7,151 nt of DNA. It comes from Sphingomonadales bacterium (GTDB taxonomy: Bacteria > Pseudomonadota > Alphaproteobacteria > Sphingomonadales > Sphingomonadaceae). The notes below the pieces were generated by a model. That model was not told the origin of the DNA, did not search any database, and worked only from the letters and a program-made list of their open reading frames with translations. Made by a program: the position numbers and the translations under genes. The stretch is taken from contig JAGPVK010000396.1 in assembly GCA_018067055.1 (NCBI GenBank), positions 1-7,151 of the forward strand, written 5' to 3'. The number at the start of each line of letters is the position of its first letter. Position 1 is the stretch's first letter. This document shows, piece by piece, positions 6,627 to 7,151 of this stretch.

Positions 6627-7151
6627 CTAAGCGCAAAGCCCATGCAAGCGCGGCACCATGCCGGCGATCGAACAGGGGCGGTGGCGGCTGTCGAATTCCA
6701 TATTCAACACGAGATCCCACGCATCGCGGCACGCTCCGGTGGATCCGGGAATGCTGAAGATGAAGGTGTCGCCGGCCTGTCCGGCAAAAGCCCGAGACTG
6801 CAAGGTTGAAACACCAATGGTGCCAAGGCTTGCTTGGTGAAACACCACCGAGAAACCATCCATATCACGCCCGAACAGGGGCTTGATGGCTTCGGGGGTG
6901 ACATCGCGCTCGGTAAAACCCGTTCCGCCGGTGGTGACGATGATTTCAACGTCAGGATCATCGATCCATTGCTGAACCTGCGCGCGGATCGCCGCAATAT
7001 CGTCGGTGACGATGGCATGGGCGGCAAGCTGATGCCCTGCCCCGGTCAGTCTTTCGATCAGGAATTGACCGGATGTGTCGGTTCCTTCGGTACGGGTGTC
7101 GGAAATCGTCATCACTGCAATTTTAAGCGGATAGAAGGTCAGTGTTTCGTC
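6627..7151 (-). CDS. moaB: Molybdenum cofactor biosynthesis protein B (start beyond the right edge)
   Basis: The frame stays open to the right edge, giving 174 residues with only a few missing at the N-terminus; the GTG/ATG at 7115/7112 are internal, since the preceding codons read FYPLKIAVMTISDTR, the usual MoaB opening. MoaB/MogA proteins bind molybdopterin; MogA-type members adenylylate it before molybdenum insertion, while E. coli MoaB itself appears dispensable. Visible signatures are SDTR and DTSG (residues 17-28 of the visible part), the molybdopterin-binding TTGGTG (73-78), the following ERDVTPEA, and FSIPGSTGACRDAWDLVL. The end RPCSIAGMVPRL is typical of MoaB. Molybdenum enzymes are often used in low-oxygen metabolism, but the gene lies upstream of nrdJ, separated by 132 bases with their own promoter signals, so an operon is not required. 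Confidence 0.92.
   Translation of the reverse strand, partial: DETLTFYPLKIAVMTISDTRTEGTDTSGQFLIERLTGAGHQLAAHAIVTDDIAAIRAQVQQWIDDPDVEIIVTTGGTGFTERDVTPEAIKPLFGRDMDGFSVVFHQASLGTIGVSTLQSRAFAGQAGDTFIFSIPGSTGACRDAWDLVLNMEFDSRHRPCSIAGMVPRLHGLCA

Noticed and set aside
6576..6809. Plus-strand open frame starting in the nrdJ promoter region
   Set aside because: Beyond 6627 it is the shadow of moaB and it has no family signature.

Overview
The window looks like chromosomal DNA of an alphaproteobacterium, most likely a sphingomonad. The inference rests on several things together: a short PdxH with the WSGFR variant motif, a vitamin B12-dependent class II ribonucleotide reductase, an IS5-type transposase remnant, tandem spore-coat-U type sequence and a moderately high G+C content. 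The genus cannot be fixed from the sequence alone.

Left part (1-927): the 5' part of a periplasmic lytic murein transglycosylase gene of the MltB type runs leftwards off the window. Divergent from it is a tRNA-Ser(UGA) gene with an encoded CCA end. Middle part (928-2328): this looks like decayed accessory DNA. Directly after the tRNA 3' end there is an open frame for the C-terminal part of a spore coat U (SCPU) type secreted protein, with no signal peptide and no credible start. It is followed by a 31-codon C-terminal scrap of an IS5-family transposase on the minus strand, then about 500 bases with no recognisable gene.

Right part (2329-7151): intact housekeeping and metabolic genes. A probable two-gene operon reads rightwards: an ACAD10/11-like acyl-CoA dehydrogenase, then pdxH (pyridoxamine 5'-phosphate oxidase), ten bases apart. 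Convergent to it is nrdJ, an adenosylcobalamin-dependent ribonucleotide reductase with all catalytic cysteines and a C-terminal cysteine-rich tail. Upstream of nrdJ on the same strand is moaB (molybdenum cofactor biosynthesis), cut by the right edge.

The most informative non-coding stretch is the 132-base moaB-nrdJ gap. It holds a perfect FNR/FixK-type palindrome (TTGAT-N4-ATCAA), a -10-like hexamer at the distance expected for a class II FNR-activated promoter, and an NrdR-box-like palindrome over the predicted start of transcription. This suggests that nrdJ, whose enzyme needs no oxygen, is switched on at low oxygen and tuned by nucleotide status through NrdR. No wholly new system was recognised; the regulatory layout and the tRNA-adjacent scar are the parts worth a second look.
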